In this document: positions 27,051-36,152 of the stretch, piece after piece | Layout of the letters: every line of letters begins with the position of its first letter | How positions within the stretch are numbered: the stretch's first letter is position 1 | NCBI GenBank assembly: GCA_036274495.1 | Contig: DASUFP010000076.1 | Span: 105,921-169,920 of the forward strand | Direction of reading: 5' to 3' | Length of the DNA: 64,000 bases | DNA from: DASUFP01 sp036274495 | Lineage (GTDB): Bacteria; Bacteroidota; Bacteroidia; AKYH767-A; OLB10 | Notes under the pieces: model-generated | The model's input: only the letters and a program-made list of their open reading frames with translations | What the model was told of the DNA's origin: nothing | Databases searched by the model: none | Made by a program: the position numbers and the translations under genes

Positions 27051-28259
27051 ATGACCACTACTGCCAAAAATGTAGTTTTTTTATTACTGGTGCTGGCAGC
27101 AATGGCGGCAATATTTCCTTTTTTCGGCAATGCCAAATTGCTTGTCGATGAGAACGACAACTATGCGCAGATTACCAATTTTCTGCACCACGATTTCAGG
27201 TTACTCGAAATTTCGGCATTGCCGGGATACCACTTTTTAGTGACTGCGATTGCAATGCTGTTTGGTTTTTCATCGGTTTACGAAATCAGAATCGTAACTG
27301 CAGTTATTGGATATTTATCGGTTTGTGTCTACCTGTTTTTATCAGTAAAAATTCACGGGAAAACAGATTTTACAGGGACACTTCAATACCTGCTGATGCC
27401 CATAATTTTTGTTTTTCTTTTTTTGATTTATACCGACATAGCATCACTTATGGCAGTAATGCTGATGGTTCATGCGGTACTTGACAGAAAATATACACTG
27501 GCAGCCTTGTACGGACTTGCAAGCATGTTGTTTCGGCAGAACAATGTTATTTGGATCCTTTTTGCGATGACATTATCCTATGCCGAACAGTACGGACATA
27601 CACTTTCAATCAGCAATCTGAAAGCCTCCATCAGCAGGTTCTGGTTGTTTTTGGTTTGTGTAATGCTGTTTATTTTATTTGTCATTTTCAATCATGGTGT
27701 TGCTGTTGGTGATGCGGCCAGTCATCCGGCATTCAAATTTTCGACCGGCAACATTTTCTTTTTACTCTTTACCATTTTTGTAATGTTGCTGCCGCTGCAG
27801 GCAGCTGCACTTCCGAAAGTGTATAGCCTTTTAACAGAACATAAATGGCTCTTTGCTCTTTTGCTGATTATCTTTATTCTCTACTGGTTCTCTTATCATC
27901 CCGATCACCCCTACAACCGGATTGAACCTCAGTATTACATGCGGAATTTAATTCTGACCAGAGTTCAGCTTAATTCAGTGTATAAACTATGTTTCTTTTT
28001 CCCTGTGGCATATGCCCTTCTTTTTCTGATGGTCACCCCTTTCATTTCATCCAAATACTACCTTATTTATCCTTTTACCATCCTTTTCCTTGCTCCAAGC
28101 TGGCTGGTTGAACAGCGTTATTATCTGATTCCCTTGGTTTTACTGATGAGTTTCAGAAAAAAAAGCAGTGTGTTGGCCGAGTGGATAACCATTGGATGGT
28201 TTTTGGTAATTCTGTATTTAATGTTACCTTTATTGTGGCAGGAAAGAATTTTCTTTTGA
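27051..28259 (+). CDS. ALG10/DIE2-like GT-C membrane glycosyltransferase
   Basis: A 402-residue polytopic membrane protein with about ten helices. By eye it matches several hallmarks of the eukaryotic ALG10/DIE2 alpha-1,2-glucosyltransferase family: an acidic pair in the first luminal/periplasmic loop (LVDENDNY, residues 31-38) with ALPGYHF shortly after; FRQNNVIW (161-168), matching the family's FRQTNIIW; VAVGDAASHPA (217-227), like GDKSxH; SYHPDHPYNRIEPQYYMRN (281-299), like HPYLLADNRHYTFY; and LVEQRYYLIP near residue 357, like LxExRYYxxP. ALG10 adds the terminal glucose to dolichol-linked oligosaccharide. A bacterial homologue would presumably use an undecaprenyl-linked sugar, but donor and acceptor are unknown. 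Confidence 0.72.
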   Translation: MTTTAKNVVFLLLVLAAMAAIFPFFGNAKLLVDENDNYAQITNFLHHDFRLLEISALPGYHFLVTAIAMLFGFSSVYEIRIVTAVIGYLSVCVYLFLSVKIHGKTDFTGTLQYLLMPIIFVFLFLIYTDIASLMAVMLMVHAVLDRKYTLAALYGLASMLFRQNNVIWILFAMTLSYAEQYGHTLSISNLKASISRFWLFLVCVMLFILFVIFNHGVAVGDAASHPAFKFSTGNIFFLLFTIFVMLLPLQAAALPKVYSLLTEHKWLFALLLIIFILYWFSYHPDHPYNRIEPQYYMRNLILTRVQLNSVYKLCFFFPVAYALLFLMVTPFISSKYYLIYPFTILFLAPSWLVEQRYYLIPLVLLMSFRKKSSVLAEWITIGWFLVILYLMLPLLWQERIFF

Positions 28260-28272
28260 TTTCGTACCACAA

Positions 28273-28815
28273 ATGAAAAAGACGTTTTTAGCATATTTGT
28301 TTTCCATACTGTATAGCCTTTCCTTTGGGCAGGCATTTACATTGGTCAGCGCGGATGCATCGGGAAACGTACCGGCCAAAATGGTTTACAACGGCTATGG
28401 TTGTGACGGCGATAATATATCACCTCAATTAAGCTGGACAAATGCTCCTGAAGGAACACGCAGCTTTGCCGTGACCATGTTCGATCCCGATGCTCCTGTA
28501 AACAATGGCTGGTGGCATTGGATCTGCTTTAACATTCCCGCAGGTGTACACGAATTACCATCAGGCGCCGGTTCTGTTGAAAAAAAACTCGCTCCCGAGG
28601 GCACCATTCAAAGCATGACCGACTTTGGCAAGCCCGGTTATGGCGGACCATGTCCTCCTGAAGGAAGTGATTACCATCATTATGTTATTACCGTTTACGC
28701 ACTGAAAACCGACAAACTCAATTTAGACAGTACTGCCGCACCGGATGTTGTAAAAAGCGCAATCGATGCCGGCACCATTGCCAAAGCAACGCTAATACTT
28801 CAATACAAAAGATAA
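28273..28815 (+). CDS. PEBP-family (YbhB/YbcL, Raf-kinase-inhibitor-like) secreted protein
   Basis: A 180-residue protein with a signal peptide (cleavage near SFGQA) and a phosphatidylethanolamine-binding fold. Family signatures are visible: MFDPDAP near residue 73, GWWHWICFNIP, and PGYGGPCPPEG with YHHYVITVYAL near residue 135. The family binds anionic ligands in a small pocket; its bacterial role is poorly known. It starts 13 bp after the ALG10-like gene, so the two are probably co-transcribed, though no functional link is evident. Confidence 0.92.
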   Translation: MKKTFLAYLFSILYSLSFGQAFTLVSADASGNVPAKMVYNGYGCDGDNISPQLSWTNAPEGTRSFAVTMFDPDAPVNNGWWHWICFNIPAGVHELPSGAGSVEKKLAPEGTIQSMTDFGKPGYGGPCPPEGSDYHHYVITVYALKTDKLNLDSTAAPDVVKSAIDAGTIAKATLILQYKR

Positions 28816-28862
28816 ATTTATCAGAAACACAATTAAGTAACGCACCTCCTATGAGCAATACT

Positions 28863-28879
28863 GCATTTTAACAAAATGC
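28863..28879 (+). terminator. Short AT-rich hairpin between the PEBP gene and the next T9SS gene
   Basis: GCATTTT (28863-28869) and AAAATGC (28873-28879) form a perfect 7-bp stem with a 3-base loop, 48 bases after the stop. There is no strong U tract, so termination is only possible. Confidence 0.4.
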
Positions 28880-28925
28880 GTGTCTTTCCCAAATAAAACT
28901 GATTCCTTTTAGCCCAACCAAACAC

Positions 28926-31136
28926 ATGAAAAAATTTCTTTTAGCTTCCTTTTTGTTTGCGTATGTTTCAGCTACAGCACAAAACCTGGTACCTAATCCG
29001 GGCTTTGAAAATACCACACCAAGCTGCGGTATTTTCGGATTGGGAATGTTCAGCTCCACCACTCCTCCCTGGATCAGCCCCAACGCAGGTTCACCCGATA
29101 TATGCCATTCTTCACTGGCATTAAGTTGTCCCAATACTACAGTTGGCTCAACAAGTTTTTCGGCATGGGGTTCCGAACCACCACACGGGGGCAGCGCCTA
29201 CGCTGCAATGATTACCTATTGTTCAGGTTGCGCTTCTGAAACCAGGGAATACCTTCAGGTTCAGTTGTCGAGTCCATTGGTAGTCGGACAAACATACGCA
29301 GTTGAATTTTATGTTTCACCCGGCGAACAGTGCCAATGGATCACAAATAACATCGGCGCTTATTTGTCTACCACCCCACCTACCTCTTCCACCTGGCCCA
29401 GCTTACCTTATACGCCTCAGATAAATTATACGAGTGTAATATCAAACACAAACGGCTGGACACAAATAGCAGGAACAGTTACTGCTACTGCGCCCTATTC
29501 GTACATTACCATTGGCAACTTTTTTACAGATGCCAATACCACTATTAACACTGGTGCAGGTTCGCTTATCTGGGCAGTTTATTTTGTTGATGACATCTCC
29601 GTAACACTTGCCGTTCCGGTATTAACGGTAAACGGCGATTCCACTATCTGTGCGGGAGATTCTGCTGTTATCAATGCCAATTTTGGAACCACCTATGCCT
29701 GGGCAAACGCTGCAAATCCGGGAACAATAATTTCAACCGACTCCACTATTGTGGTGTACCCGGCAGCAACAACTACCTATTTGGTTTACGGAGCTACTGA
29801 TACACTCTCGTTTACCGTTAATGTTTTAAATACACCAACCGTTTCGCTGGGAGCAGACACCTTGTTGTGTTCCGGACAAACCCTGCAACTCTCTGCAGCC
29901 TATCCGGGAGCTACCTATCTCTGGCAAAACGGCACCACCGATTCACTATTTAACGTAAACCAATCAGGCATCTATTCGGTAACAGTAACAAATGCATGCG
30001 GCTCCAACACGGATGCCATTCAGGTATTGTACATTAATGCCCCTGCGGTTTTTCTGGGTAACGACACATTAATGTGCAACGGCACTTCATTAACCTTAAA
30101 TGCAACTTCAACCGGGGCACAATACCTGTGGCAGAACGGAGCCACTACTTCTTCAATCAATGTAAACCAGCCCGGAACTTATTATGTCGGTGTTTTAAAT
30201 CAATGCGGGTTTGCAACCGATACCATTAACATCAGTTACCAAAATATACCGCAAGTTTATCTGGGCAACGATACCACCATTTGTCAGGGCAACTCAATTG
30301 TACTCGATCCCGGACTTTCCAATGTCACTTACTTATGGCAAAACGGAAGTATGACTCCTACCCTATCAGTAAACGCGGCAGGAAGTTACTGGCTGACCGC
30401 TGCAAATGCGTGCGGCACGAATTCAGACACCATCAACGTTCAGATCACCAACCTGCCGGCAGTAACGCTTGGCAGTGATACCTCATTTTGTTTTGGCTCA
30501 TCCATTGTTCTCGACGCTACTTCTGCCGGAGGCAGTTATGCGTGGAGTGACGGTTCTACAACATCCGCTATTCAGGTTTCCCAGACAGGTAACTACTCCG
30601 TTACCGTTACAAACAACTGCGGCTCTTCTACCGCTTCTGTTTCAATAACTGTGATTGCATTACCGGTAGTTAATCTGGGAGCCGACACCTCGCTGTGTAC
30701 CGGCGACACCCTGTTGCTTGACGCGACTGAGCCCAATGCCGGCTACCTGTGGCAGGACGGTTCGGGAAATCCGGTTTTCCAGGTAACAACACAGGGTGTA
30801 TATGCCGTTACGGTAACTGCTGACGGATGCTCGGCTGCTGATTCAATAATTGTTTCAGAGGGACTTTGTGATGTGCTAATTGAAATGCCTGTTGTATTTT
30901 CGCCTAACGGTGATGGGATAAACGACCACTATGTTCCGCTTACCTACATTGGAATTGAATCAGCCAGATTAACGCTGTTCAATCGCTGGGGAAATCAAAT
31001 CGCGGAAACATCAAACCTGGAGTCCGGTTGGGATGGCGGCGATCATCCTCAGGGCACCTATTTCTGGATTGTAAATTATACCGATATCAATAATAACAGC
31101 GGCCAGCTGAAAGGCTACCTTACCTTGTTACGTTAA
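28926..31136 (+). CDS. Secreted Ig-like repeat protein, T9SS type B sorting domain
   Basis: A 736-residue protein with a signal peptide (MKKFLLASFLFAYVSATAQ). Residues 20-235 form a domain starting NLVPNPGFE, the jelly-roll/CBM-like module common in Bacteroidota exoproteins, with cysteines in CSGCASE. About six Ig-like units follow, each opening VxLGxDTxxCxG and containing YLWQNG or YAWSDG (about residues 236-640). The C-terminal gliding-motility domain has FSPNGDGINDHY and LFNRWGNQI. Export by the type IX system through the type B route is expected. Adhesion or glycan binding is inferred. A TonB-domain gene follows after 24 bp. Confidence 0.88.
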   Translation: MKKFLLASFLFAYVSATAQNLVPNPGFENTTPSCGIFGLGMFSSTTPPWISPNAGSPDICHSSLALSCPNTTVGSTSFSAWGSEPPHGGSAYAAMITYCSGCASETREYLQVQLSSPLVVGQTYAVEFYVSPGEQCQWITNNIGAYLSTTPPTSSTWPSLPYTPQINYTSVISNTNGWTQIAGTVTATAPYSYITIGNFFTDANTTINTGAGSLIWAVYFVDDISVTLAVPVLTVNGDSTICAGDSAVINANFGTTYAWANAANPGTIISTDSTIVVYPAATTTYLVYGATDTLSFTVNVLNTPTVSLGADTLLCSGQTLQLSAAYPGATYLWQNGTTDSLFNVNQSGIYSVTVTNACGSNTDAIQVLYINAPAVFLGNDTLMCNGTSLTLNATSTGAQYLWQNGATTSSINVNQPGTYYVGVLNQCGFATDTINISYQNIPQVYLGNDTTICQGNSIVLDPGLSNVTYLWQNGSMTPTLSVNAAGSYWLTAANACGTNSDTINVQITNLPAVTLGSDTSFCFGSSIVLDATSAGGSYAWSDGSTTSAIQVSQTGNYSVTVTNNCGSSTASVSITVIALPVVNLGADTSLCTGDTLLLDATEPNAGYLWQDGSGNPVFQVTTQGVYAVTVTADGCSAADSIIVSEGLCDVLIEMPVVFSPNGDGINDHYVPLTYIGIESARLTLFNRWGNQIAETSNLESGWDGGDHPQGTYFWIVNYTDINNNSGQLKGYLTLLR

Positions 31137-31160
31137 CCATTCGATTATAAATTAAATTAT

Positions 31161-31889
31161 ATGAAATGTATTGCAGCTGCACTGTTCAGCTTAATTACCA
31201 TGTGTGCATTTGGTCAGGACACAACGTATTACAGTTCTGAAGGCAAAAAAGTTGAAACCATACACGAAGCGGATTATTGCGAAATGGTGGTTTTTACTGC
31301 GAGTGACAGCTCGGCAGCAAGCCTGCAGCAATTTTTTACCAACGGCGTAAAGAAATCGGAAGCTTCGTATGTTGATTATAAAAAGGACAAGAAAACGGGA
31401 GTAAATAAATCCTGGTACAGAAACGGGGAATTACATACCGAAATTCATTATAACAACGGCAAACGCGACGGAAAACTATCATCGTGGTGGGAAAACGGCA
31501 AACTTAAACGAGAAGATCTTTACAGTAATGATTCGCTCATCAGCGGTAAGTGTTACGATTCAACCGGAACAGCTGTCGCCTATTATCCCTATGAGGTGTT
31601 GCCTGAATTTCCAGGAGGTGAAACGGCATTGATAAAATACCTCGGTCATGAATTGAAATACCCGGTGACCGCACGAGAGAATGGGATACAGGGTAGTGTT
31701 TATGTTTATTTTTTTGTAGACCGGAACGGCAACATCGTTGAATCGGGAATACTGGACAGTCCCGCTGATGACCTGAGCACCGAGGCACTGCGTGTGGTTA
31801 ACAGAATGCCAAAATGGAAGCCGGGATTGGTAGATGGCGAAAAAACCGGAACACGATACAATCTTCCGATACGGTTTGCTTTGAGATAA
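31161..31889 (+). CDS. Hybrid YwqK/MORN-like and TonB C-terminal domain protein
   Basis: A 242-residue protein with a signal peptide (MKCIAAALFSLITMCAFGQ) followed by YwqK/MORN-like strands (SWYRNGELHTEIHYNNG; GKLSSWWENGKL) at about residues 65-125. A TonB C-terminal domain covers about residues 150-242 (PEFPGGETALIKYL, YPVTARENGIQGSVYVYF, PKWKPG and a closing LPIRFAL). Classical TonB is held in the inner membrane by an N-terminal helix; here only a cleavable-looking signal is present. It may therefore be a free periplasmic or secreted protein rather than an energy transducer. Such hybrids recur in Bacteroidota, with unclear function. Confidence 0.82.
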   Translation: MKCIAAALFSLITMCAFGQDTTYYSSEGKKVETIHEADYCEMVVFTASDSSAASLQQFFTNGVKKSEASYVDYKKDKKTGVNKSWYRNGELHTEIHYNNGKRDGKLSSWWENGKLKREDLYSNDSLISGKCYDSTGTAVAYYPYEVLPEFPGGETALIKYLGHELKYPVTARENGIQGSVYVYFFVDRNGNIVESGILDSPADDLSTEALRVVNRMPKWKPGLVDGEKTGTRYNLPIRFALR

Positions 31890-31966
31890 ACTTCAGGATA
31901 CCCGCTTCCCGGTTATTAAATTATCATCTTTTCCTGTTCCACCTATCAGAGAGGCGTTTTCTGCCT

Positions 31967-31974
31967 TACCTTTG
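31967..31974 (+). promoter_or_regulatory. -7 promoter element directly before the phosphatase start codon
   Basis: TACCTTTG is a perfect match to TAnnTTTG and ends 5 bases before the ATG at 31980. Transcription would then begin at or next to the A of the start codon, predicting a leaderless mRNA. No clear -33 element was found. Confidence 0.55.
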
Positions 31975-31979
31975 CCGGA

Positions 31980-33626
31980 ATGAAACGTAACTTTCAAAAA
32001 TTTGCAGGGGCATTTATCAGCCTGCTGTTAATTGGGTCCGTTACAGTAGCAGGAGGCCCGGGCGCATCCCAAAAACCTAAATTGATTGTGGGGATTGTTG
32101 TCGATCAAATGCGCTTTGACTACCTCACCCGGTACTGGGAAAAATTCGGGAATGACGGATTCAGAAAAATGGTTACAGCGGGTGCAACGTGTATCAATAC
32201 CCACTTTGACTATATTCCTACCTATACGGCTCCGGGACTTACCAGCATTTACACAGGCACCACACCATCGGTGCACGGTATAATTTCAAACAACTGGTAC
32301 GACAGATCGCACGATACCATTGTTTATGTAACCGACGACAACACCGTTTCGGGAACCAATGGGGAAGCATCAGGCAAAATGTCACCTGCCAGATTGCTTA
32401 CTACAACTGTCACGGATGAACTGCGCATTTGGTCCAATTTCAAATCAAAAGTAATCGGGGTTGCGTTAAAGGACCGCAGTGCAATACTCCCTGCCGGCTA
32501 TACCGGCAATGCTGCTTATTGGTTCGATGCTCCTTCCGGTAACTGGATATCAAGTACCTGGTACATGAAATCGCTGCCCAAATGGGTACAGCAATTCAAT
32601 GCGGAAACATACCCTGCTAAAATGCTGAAAACCCCATGGAAACCGCTGCTTTCGCTGGATCAATATACAGAAAGCACTGCCGACAGCACCGTTTACGAGG
32701 AACCCTTTGCAGGTGAATCAGCACCGGTATTCCCACACGACTTAAGCAAATCAACTACTCCCGGATATGAACTCATTAAAAGGTGTCCTGCCGGAGATAC
32801 CTTTACCAAAGATTTCGCGGTGGCGGCAATGCGAGGCGAACATTTGGGGAAAAATGAATCTACAGATTTTCTTGCGATAAGTTTTTCGTCGACCGATTAT
32901 GTCGGACATCAGTTTGGCACACATGCAGCAGAAACTGAGGATACCTATCTGAGACTGGACCGTGATCTGGCGGATTTAATTGAGCAGGTTGAAGATTATG
33001 TTGGAAAAGGAAATGTACTTTTTTTTCTGACCGCAGATCATGGAGCTCTTCCCAATCCCGTTTTTTTAAACGACCACAAAGTACCTGCCGGATTCTTTAA
33101 CTACAAAGCACTGCAGGATTCACTTGTAAAGTTTGTTGCTTCCAGATTTGGCTCAGGAGAATTTGTGAAAATTATTGATAACGACCAGGTGTTCCTGGAC
33201 CGCGAAAAAATAGTATCCGAAAACAGGGACTTTGGACAGATGTGCAGGGAAATAGCAGACTGGCTGCTGACTGTTCCCGGTATTTCGAGGGCTCTTACTC
33301 GTAATGAACTTACTGCCGGGTGTAATGCATCCAAAGCGGAGTTGTTTATGAAGAACGGATTTAATCCTTCCAGAAGCGGCGATGTATTTTTTATGCTCGA
33401 ATCGGGATATATTGAATGGGGGTCAAAAGGCACTACTCACGGTTCGGGGTATACGTACGACACTCATGTACCGCTGATACTGTACGGCTCCTCTGTGAAT
33501 GCAGGAGTATATGAACAAAAAGTAAACATTACAGATATTGCTCCTACACTTTCCCTCTTACTCGGAATACAGCCTCCCAGCGGCTGTACAGGAGAGGCCA
33601 TTATGGGGATGATAAAGTATCACTGA
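31980..33626 (+). CDS. PafA-type alkaline phosphatase (phosphate monoesterase)
   Basis: A 548-residue exported alkaline-phosphatase-superfamily enzyme with signal peptide residues 1-24. Metal and catalytic residues are recognisable: Asp42 in VDQMRFD, the nucleophile Thr83 in YTAPG, SSTDYVGHQFG and TADHG for the zinc ligands, and the last zinc His in THGSGY. The monoesterase-specific residues of PafA from Elizabethkingia are present as Asn104/Asn105 in SNNWYD and as Lys164/Arg166 in LKDRS, which separates it from diesterases. It should release phosphate from organic monoesters in the periplasm. It converges with aroA with a 7-bp gap. Confidence 0.92.
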   Translation: MKRNFQKFAGAFISLLLIGSVTVAGGPGASQKPKLIVGIVVDQMRFDYLTRYWEKFGNDGFRKMVTAGATCINTHFDYIPTYTAPGLTSIYTGTTPSVHGIISNNWYDRSHDTIVYVTDDNTVSGTNGEASGKMSPARLLTTTVTDELRIWSNFKSKVIGVALKDRSAILPAGYTGNAAYWFDAPSGNWISSTWYMKSLPKWVQQFNAETYPAKMLKTPWKPLLSLDQYTESTADSTVYEEPFAGESAPVFPHDLSKSTTPGYELIKRCPAGDTFTKDFAVAAMRGEHLGKNESTDFLAISFSSTDYVGHQFGTHAAETEDTYLRLDRDLADLIEQVEDYVGKGNVLFFLTADHGALPNPVFLNDHKVPAGFFNYKALQDSLVKFVASRFGSGEFVKIIDNDQVFLDREKIVSENRDFGQMCREIADWLLTVPGISRALTRNELTAGCNASKAELFMKNGFNPSRSGDVFFMLESGYIEWGSKGTTHGSGYTYDTHVPLILYGSSVNAGVYEQKVNITDIAPTLSLLLGIQPPSGCTGEAIMGMIKYH

Positions 33627-33633
33627 CCCGGTA

Positions 33634-34872
33634 TTATTTTTCAAATGTTACCTTAAATCCTGCTTTAACCAGGTCATCGTAATAATGAGGATAGGATTTG
33701 GAAACCACTTCCGGGTTTTCAATTATTACCGGTCCGGCAACAAGCGACAAAGGAGCCAATGCCATTGCTACCCGGTGATCGTGATAGGTTTTGATTATTC
33801 TTGAGGAGGGCCTGATGCCGGCACCGGCGTAAACCTTAAACTTTGAACCTCCGCAAAAGTCGGTATGCACATTAAAATTATATAATTCGCGCTGAAAAAC
33901 AGCGGCCCTGTCGCTCTCTTTTAATCTGAAGTTTTTTAAACCGGGAAAATCTGCCGTCCTGTTTAACCCGGCACTCGCACATATCATGGCAGGTGCAACA
34001 TCCGGACAACCGGTATGATCCTCGGTAATTTTATCGGGGTAATTGGTTTCGGCACCACTGCTCAGCACCAGCCCCTCATGGTTTTCAATTGTTGTTACTC
34101 CGAGATGGCTCATCATTTTTGCCACTGCCGCGTCGCCCTGAATTGAATGCAGGCTTAATCCTGACAACGTAATGTTGCTGCCCTTACTCAGCGCTGCAAT
34201 TTCGAACCAGTAAGAAGCCGCCGACCAATCGGGTTCAACTGTGTACCGAGCCGCTGAATATTTTCCTTGCGGAATAGCAATTACCGCACCTTCTGTTTTT
34301 GGCGTAACACCAAACACCTTCATAACATTTGCAGTCATCATGATATAAGGCAGCGAAAGTGTTTCACCTGTTATCCTGATGGTAATGCCGTTTTTTATGT
34401 ACGGACCAATCAGCATCAGCGCACTGATAAACTGACTGCTCACATTACCGGGAACTTCAATTTCGGAATTGCTGACAAGCCCTGAAGAAACCATGCGGAC
34501 CGGTAATCTTCCATCCTGTTCCAGATAGGTAATTGAAGCACCCAAAGCAGTCAGCGCCGACGCCAGTTCACTAAAGGGTCGTGCCCTAAGTGAGGGTGCC
34601 GCTGTAATCACAACATCTCCGCCCCGGACTGCCAGATAAGCCGTTGTAAACCGGAGTGTGGTACCGCCTTCACCACAATTGTATTCGCCGGAAACGGAAC
34701 TTAATAGTTCAATTAATTTTTGGGTATCTGCGGCTGTTGAAAGATTTTCAATCGGAAAAGCTTCACCCGATAGTGCCCTGATGATAAGCGCCCGGTTGCT
34801 GATGCTTTTCGAAGCAGGCAGTATAACGGTTGCCTTTACAGGATTTACAGGAGCGGCAACAGTACAGGTCAT
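33634..34872 (-). CDS. aroA: 3-phosphoshikimate 1-carboxyvinyltransferase (EPSP synthase)
   Basis: A 412-residue enzyme that joins shikimate-3-phosphate and phosphoenolpyruvate in aromatic amino acid synthesis. The N-terminal PASKSISNRALI motif (residues 19-30) binds substrate, GGTTLRF lies in the first domain, and LKESDR occurs near residue 315. The sequence is complete and of normal length. It overlaps aroB by 4 bp as the downstream gene, an aroB-aroA operon seen in Bacteroidota. Confidence 0.95.
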   Translation of the reverse strand: MTCTVAAPVNPVKATVILPASKSISNRALIIRALSGEAFPIENLSTAADTQKLIELLSSVSGEYNCGEGGTTLRFTTAYLAVRGGDVVITAAPSLRARPFSELASALTALGASITYLEQDGRLPVRMVSSGLVSNSEIEVPGNVSSQFISALMLIGPYIKNGITIRITGETLSLPYIMMTANVMKVFGVTPKTEGAVIAIPQGKYSAARYTVEPDWSAASYWFEIAALSKGSNITLSGLSLHSIQGDAAVAKMMSHLGVTTIENHEGLVLSSGAETNYPDKITEDHTGCPDVAPAMICASAGLNRTADFPGLKNFRLKESDRAAVFQRELYNFNVHTDFCGGSKFKVYAGAGIRPSSRIIKTYHDHRVAMALAPLSLVAGPVIIENPEVVSKSYPHYYDDLVKAGFKVTFEK

Positions 34873-35939
34873 GTTAATGACGAATAATAATGCAACGATT
34901 CTGCAAGTAACGGAACAGAACAGGGAACTTTGCTGACGGGCTCTCCGGGTGCTTTCAGGAGCGATAGATTTATGGTTCCGGAATGAGCCTTTTTATCGAA
35001 ACGAATTTTTTCAATGATGTGACCTCTTGCCTCTCCGTTTAATTTGATGGGTGCATACAGCCCGTGTATTACGTTGGCCACATCACGCATTGCATCAGCA
35101 GGAAATTCACTCAACTTAACCGACAGAAATGCTTCGCAAACCATTCCGGCAGCAACTGCTTCGCCATGTGTAACAGGATCGTTTCCCTGTTCAAGCGACC
35201 ACGATTCGATGGCATGTCCAACGGTATGTCCGAAGTTCAAAATGGCCCTTATCCCCTTTTCATTCGGGTCAGCTGCAACAATTCGCAATTTGGTCGCCGC
35301 GGAAATCTGAATACGTTCGGTAAAAAAATTTCTTACCGTTTGTTTCTCCGGATTACCGTTCATCATCAATACCAGCTCCGCCCAGCTTTGTTTATCGTCG
35401 AGCAAGATGTGTTTTATCATCTCGGCATAACCGCCATGCCATTCGCGGGCAGGCAAGGTATCGAGAAAAGGCAGATGGGCAATGGTAATTTCGGGTTCGG
35501 CAAATGAACCGATGATGTTTTTTGCTCCACCAAAATCGATTCCTGTTTTGCCTCCGATTGCCGCATCAACCATTCCCAAAAGAGAAGTCGGAAGATTGAT
35601 AAACCGAATCCCTCTCATAAATCCTGCTGCTGCAAATCCCCCTATATCGGTCACCACTCCGCCGCCTAAATTAATCAGCATGGAACTTCTGTCCGCTCCG
35701 GCCTCCAGCAGCTGACTCCAGATGGCTGATGCTGTTTGTAATGTTTTATGATGTTCCCCTGCTCCTATTATTATCAGCCGGTCAGGTTTTATGCCTGCCG
35801 CCTCTATCAACGGGTAACAGTGGTTGTGTGTGTTGCTATCGCAAAGAATGAATACCGAAGACCAGTCGTCTTTCTGTTTGTCAAGAAAACCCGAAAGCAC
35901 TTCCAGCGCATCCGTTCCGGCCCAGTATCTGTTTTCCAT
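34869..35939 (-). CDS. aroB: 3-dehydroquinate synthase
   Basis: A 356-residue NAD- and zinc-dependent enzyme of the shikimate pathway, cyclising DAHP to 3-dehydroquinate. The signature NLGGGVVTDIGGFAAAG (near residues 89-105), LPTSLLGMVDAAIGGKTGID and zinc ligands in NFGHTVGHAIE and THGEAVAAGM are all visible. It begins 39 bases after a perfect -7 promoter element and is translationally coupled to aroA. Confidence 0.95.
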   Translation of the reverse strand: MENRYWAGTDALEVLSGFLDKQKDDWSSVFILCDSNTHNHCYPLIEAAGIKPDRLIIIGAGEHHKTLQTASAIWSQLLEAGADRSSMLINLGGGVVTDIGGFAAAGFMRGIRFINLPTSLLGMVDAAIGGKTGIDFGGAKNIIGSFAEPEITIAHLPFLDTLPAREWHGGYAEMIKHILLDDKQSWAELVLMMNGNPEKQTVRNFFTERIQISAATKLRIVAADPNEKGIRAILNFGHTVGHAIESWSLEQGNDPVTHGEAVAAGMVCEAFLSVKLSEFPADAMRDVANVIHGLYAPIKLNGEARGHIIEKIRFDKKAHSGTINLSLLKAPGEPVSKVPCSVPLLAESLHYYSSLT

Positions 35940-35977
35940 TGGCTTCTATTAACACAACCATAAAATTGTTGCGTTCG

Positions 35978-35985
35978 CAAATGTA
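35978..35985 (-). promoter_or_regulatory. -7 promoter element of the aroB-aroA operon
   Basis: On the minus strand TACATTTG is a perfect TAnnTTTG element, giving a predicted leader of roughly 30 bases before the aroB ATG at 35939. No good -33 match was seen. Confidence 0.55.
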
Positions 35986-36124
35986 ACGCTTAGGTATCTA
36001 AATAATGCATCATTGGAGCGGATGAACAGGCAAATAACAGGGCGCATTTGTCCGGCTGAATTATAGATAGCTATTTGTTTATCAATACATTATATAACTC
36101 AAGCGGTTCTCTGATCGCATTTTC

Positions 36125-36132
36125 TATCTTTG
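36125..36132 (+). promoter_or_regulatory. -7 promoter element deciding the proline dehydrogenase start
   Basis: TATCTTTG is a perfect TAnnTTTG element. It falls inside the longer possible reading frame that begins at 36075, so the real start must be downstream, at the ATG at 36153, leaving a leader of about 15 bases. Confidence 0.6.
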
Positions 36133-36152
36133 CATTTCTTCTTCTCCGGTCC

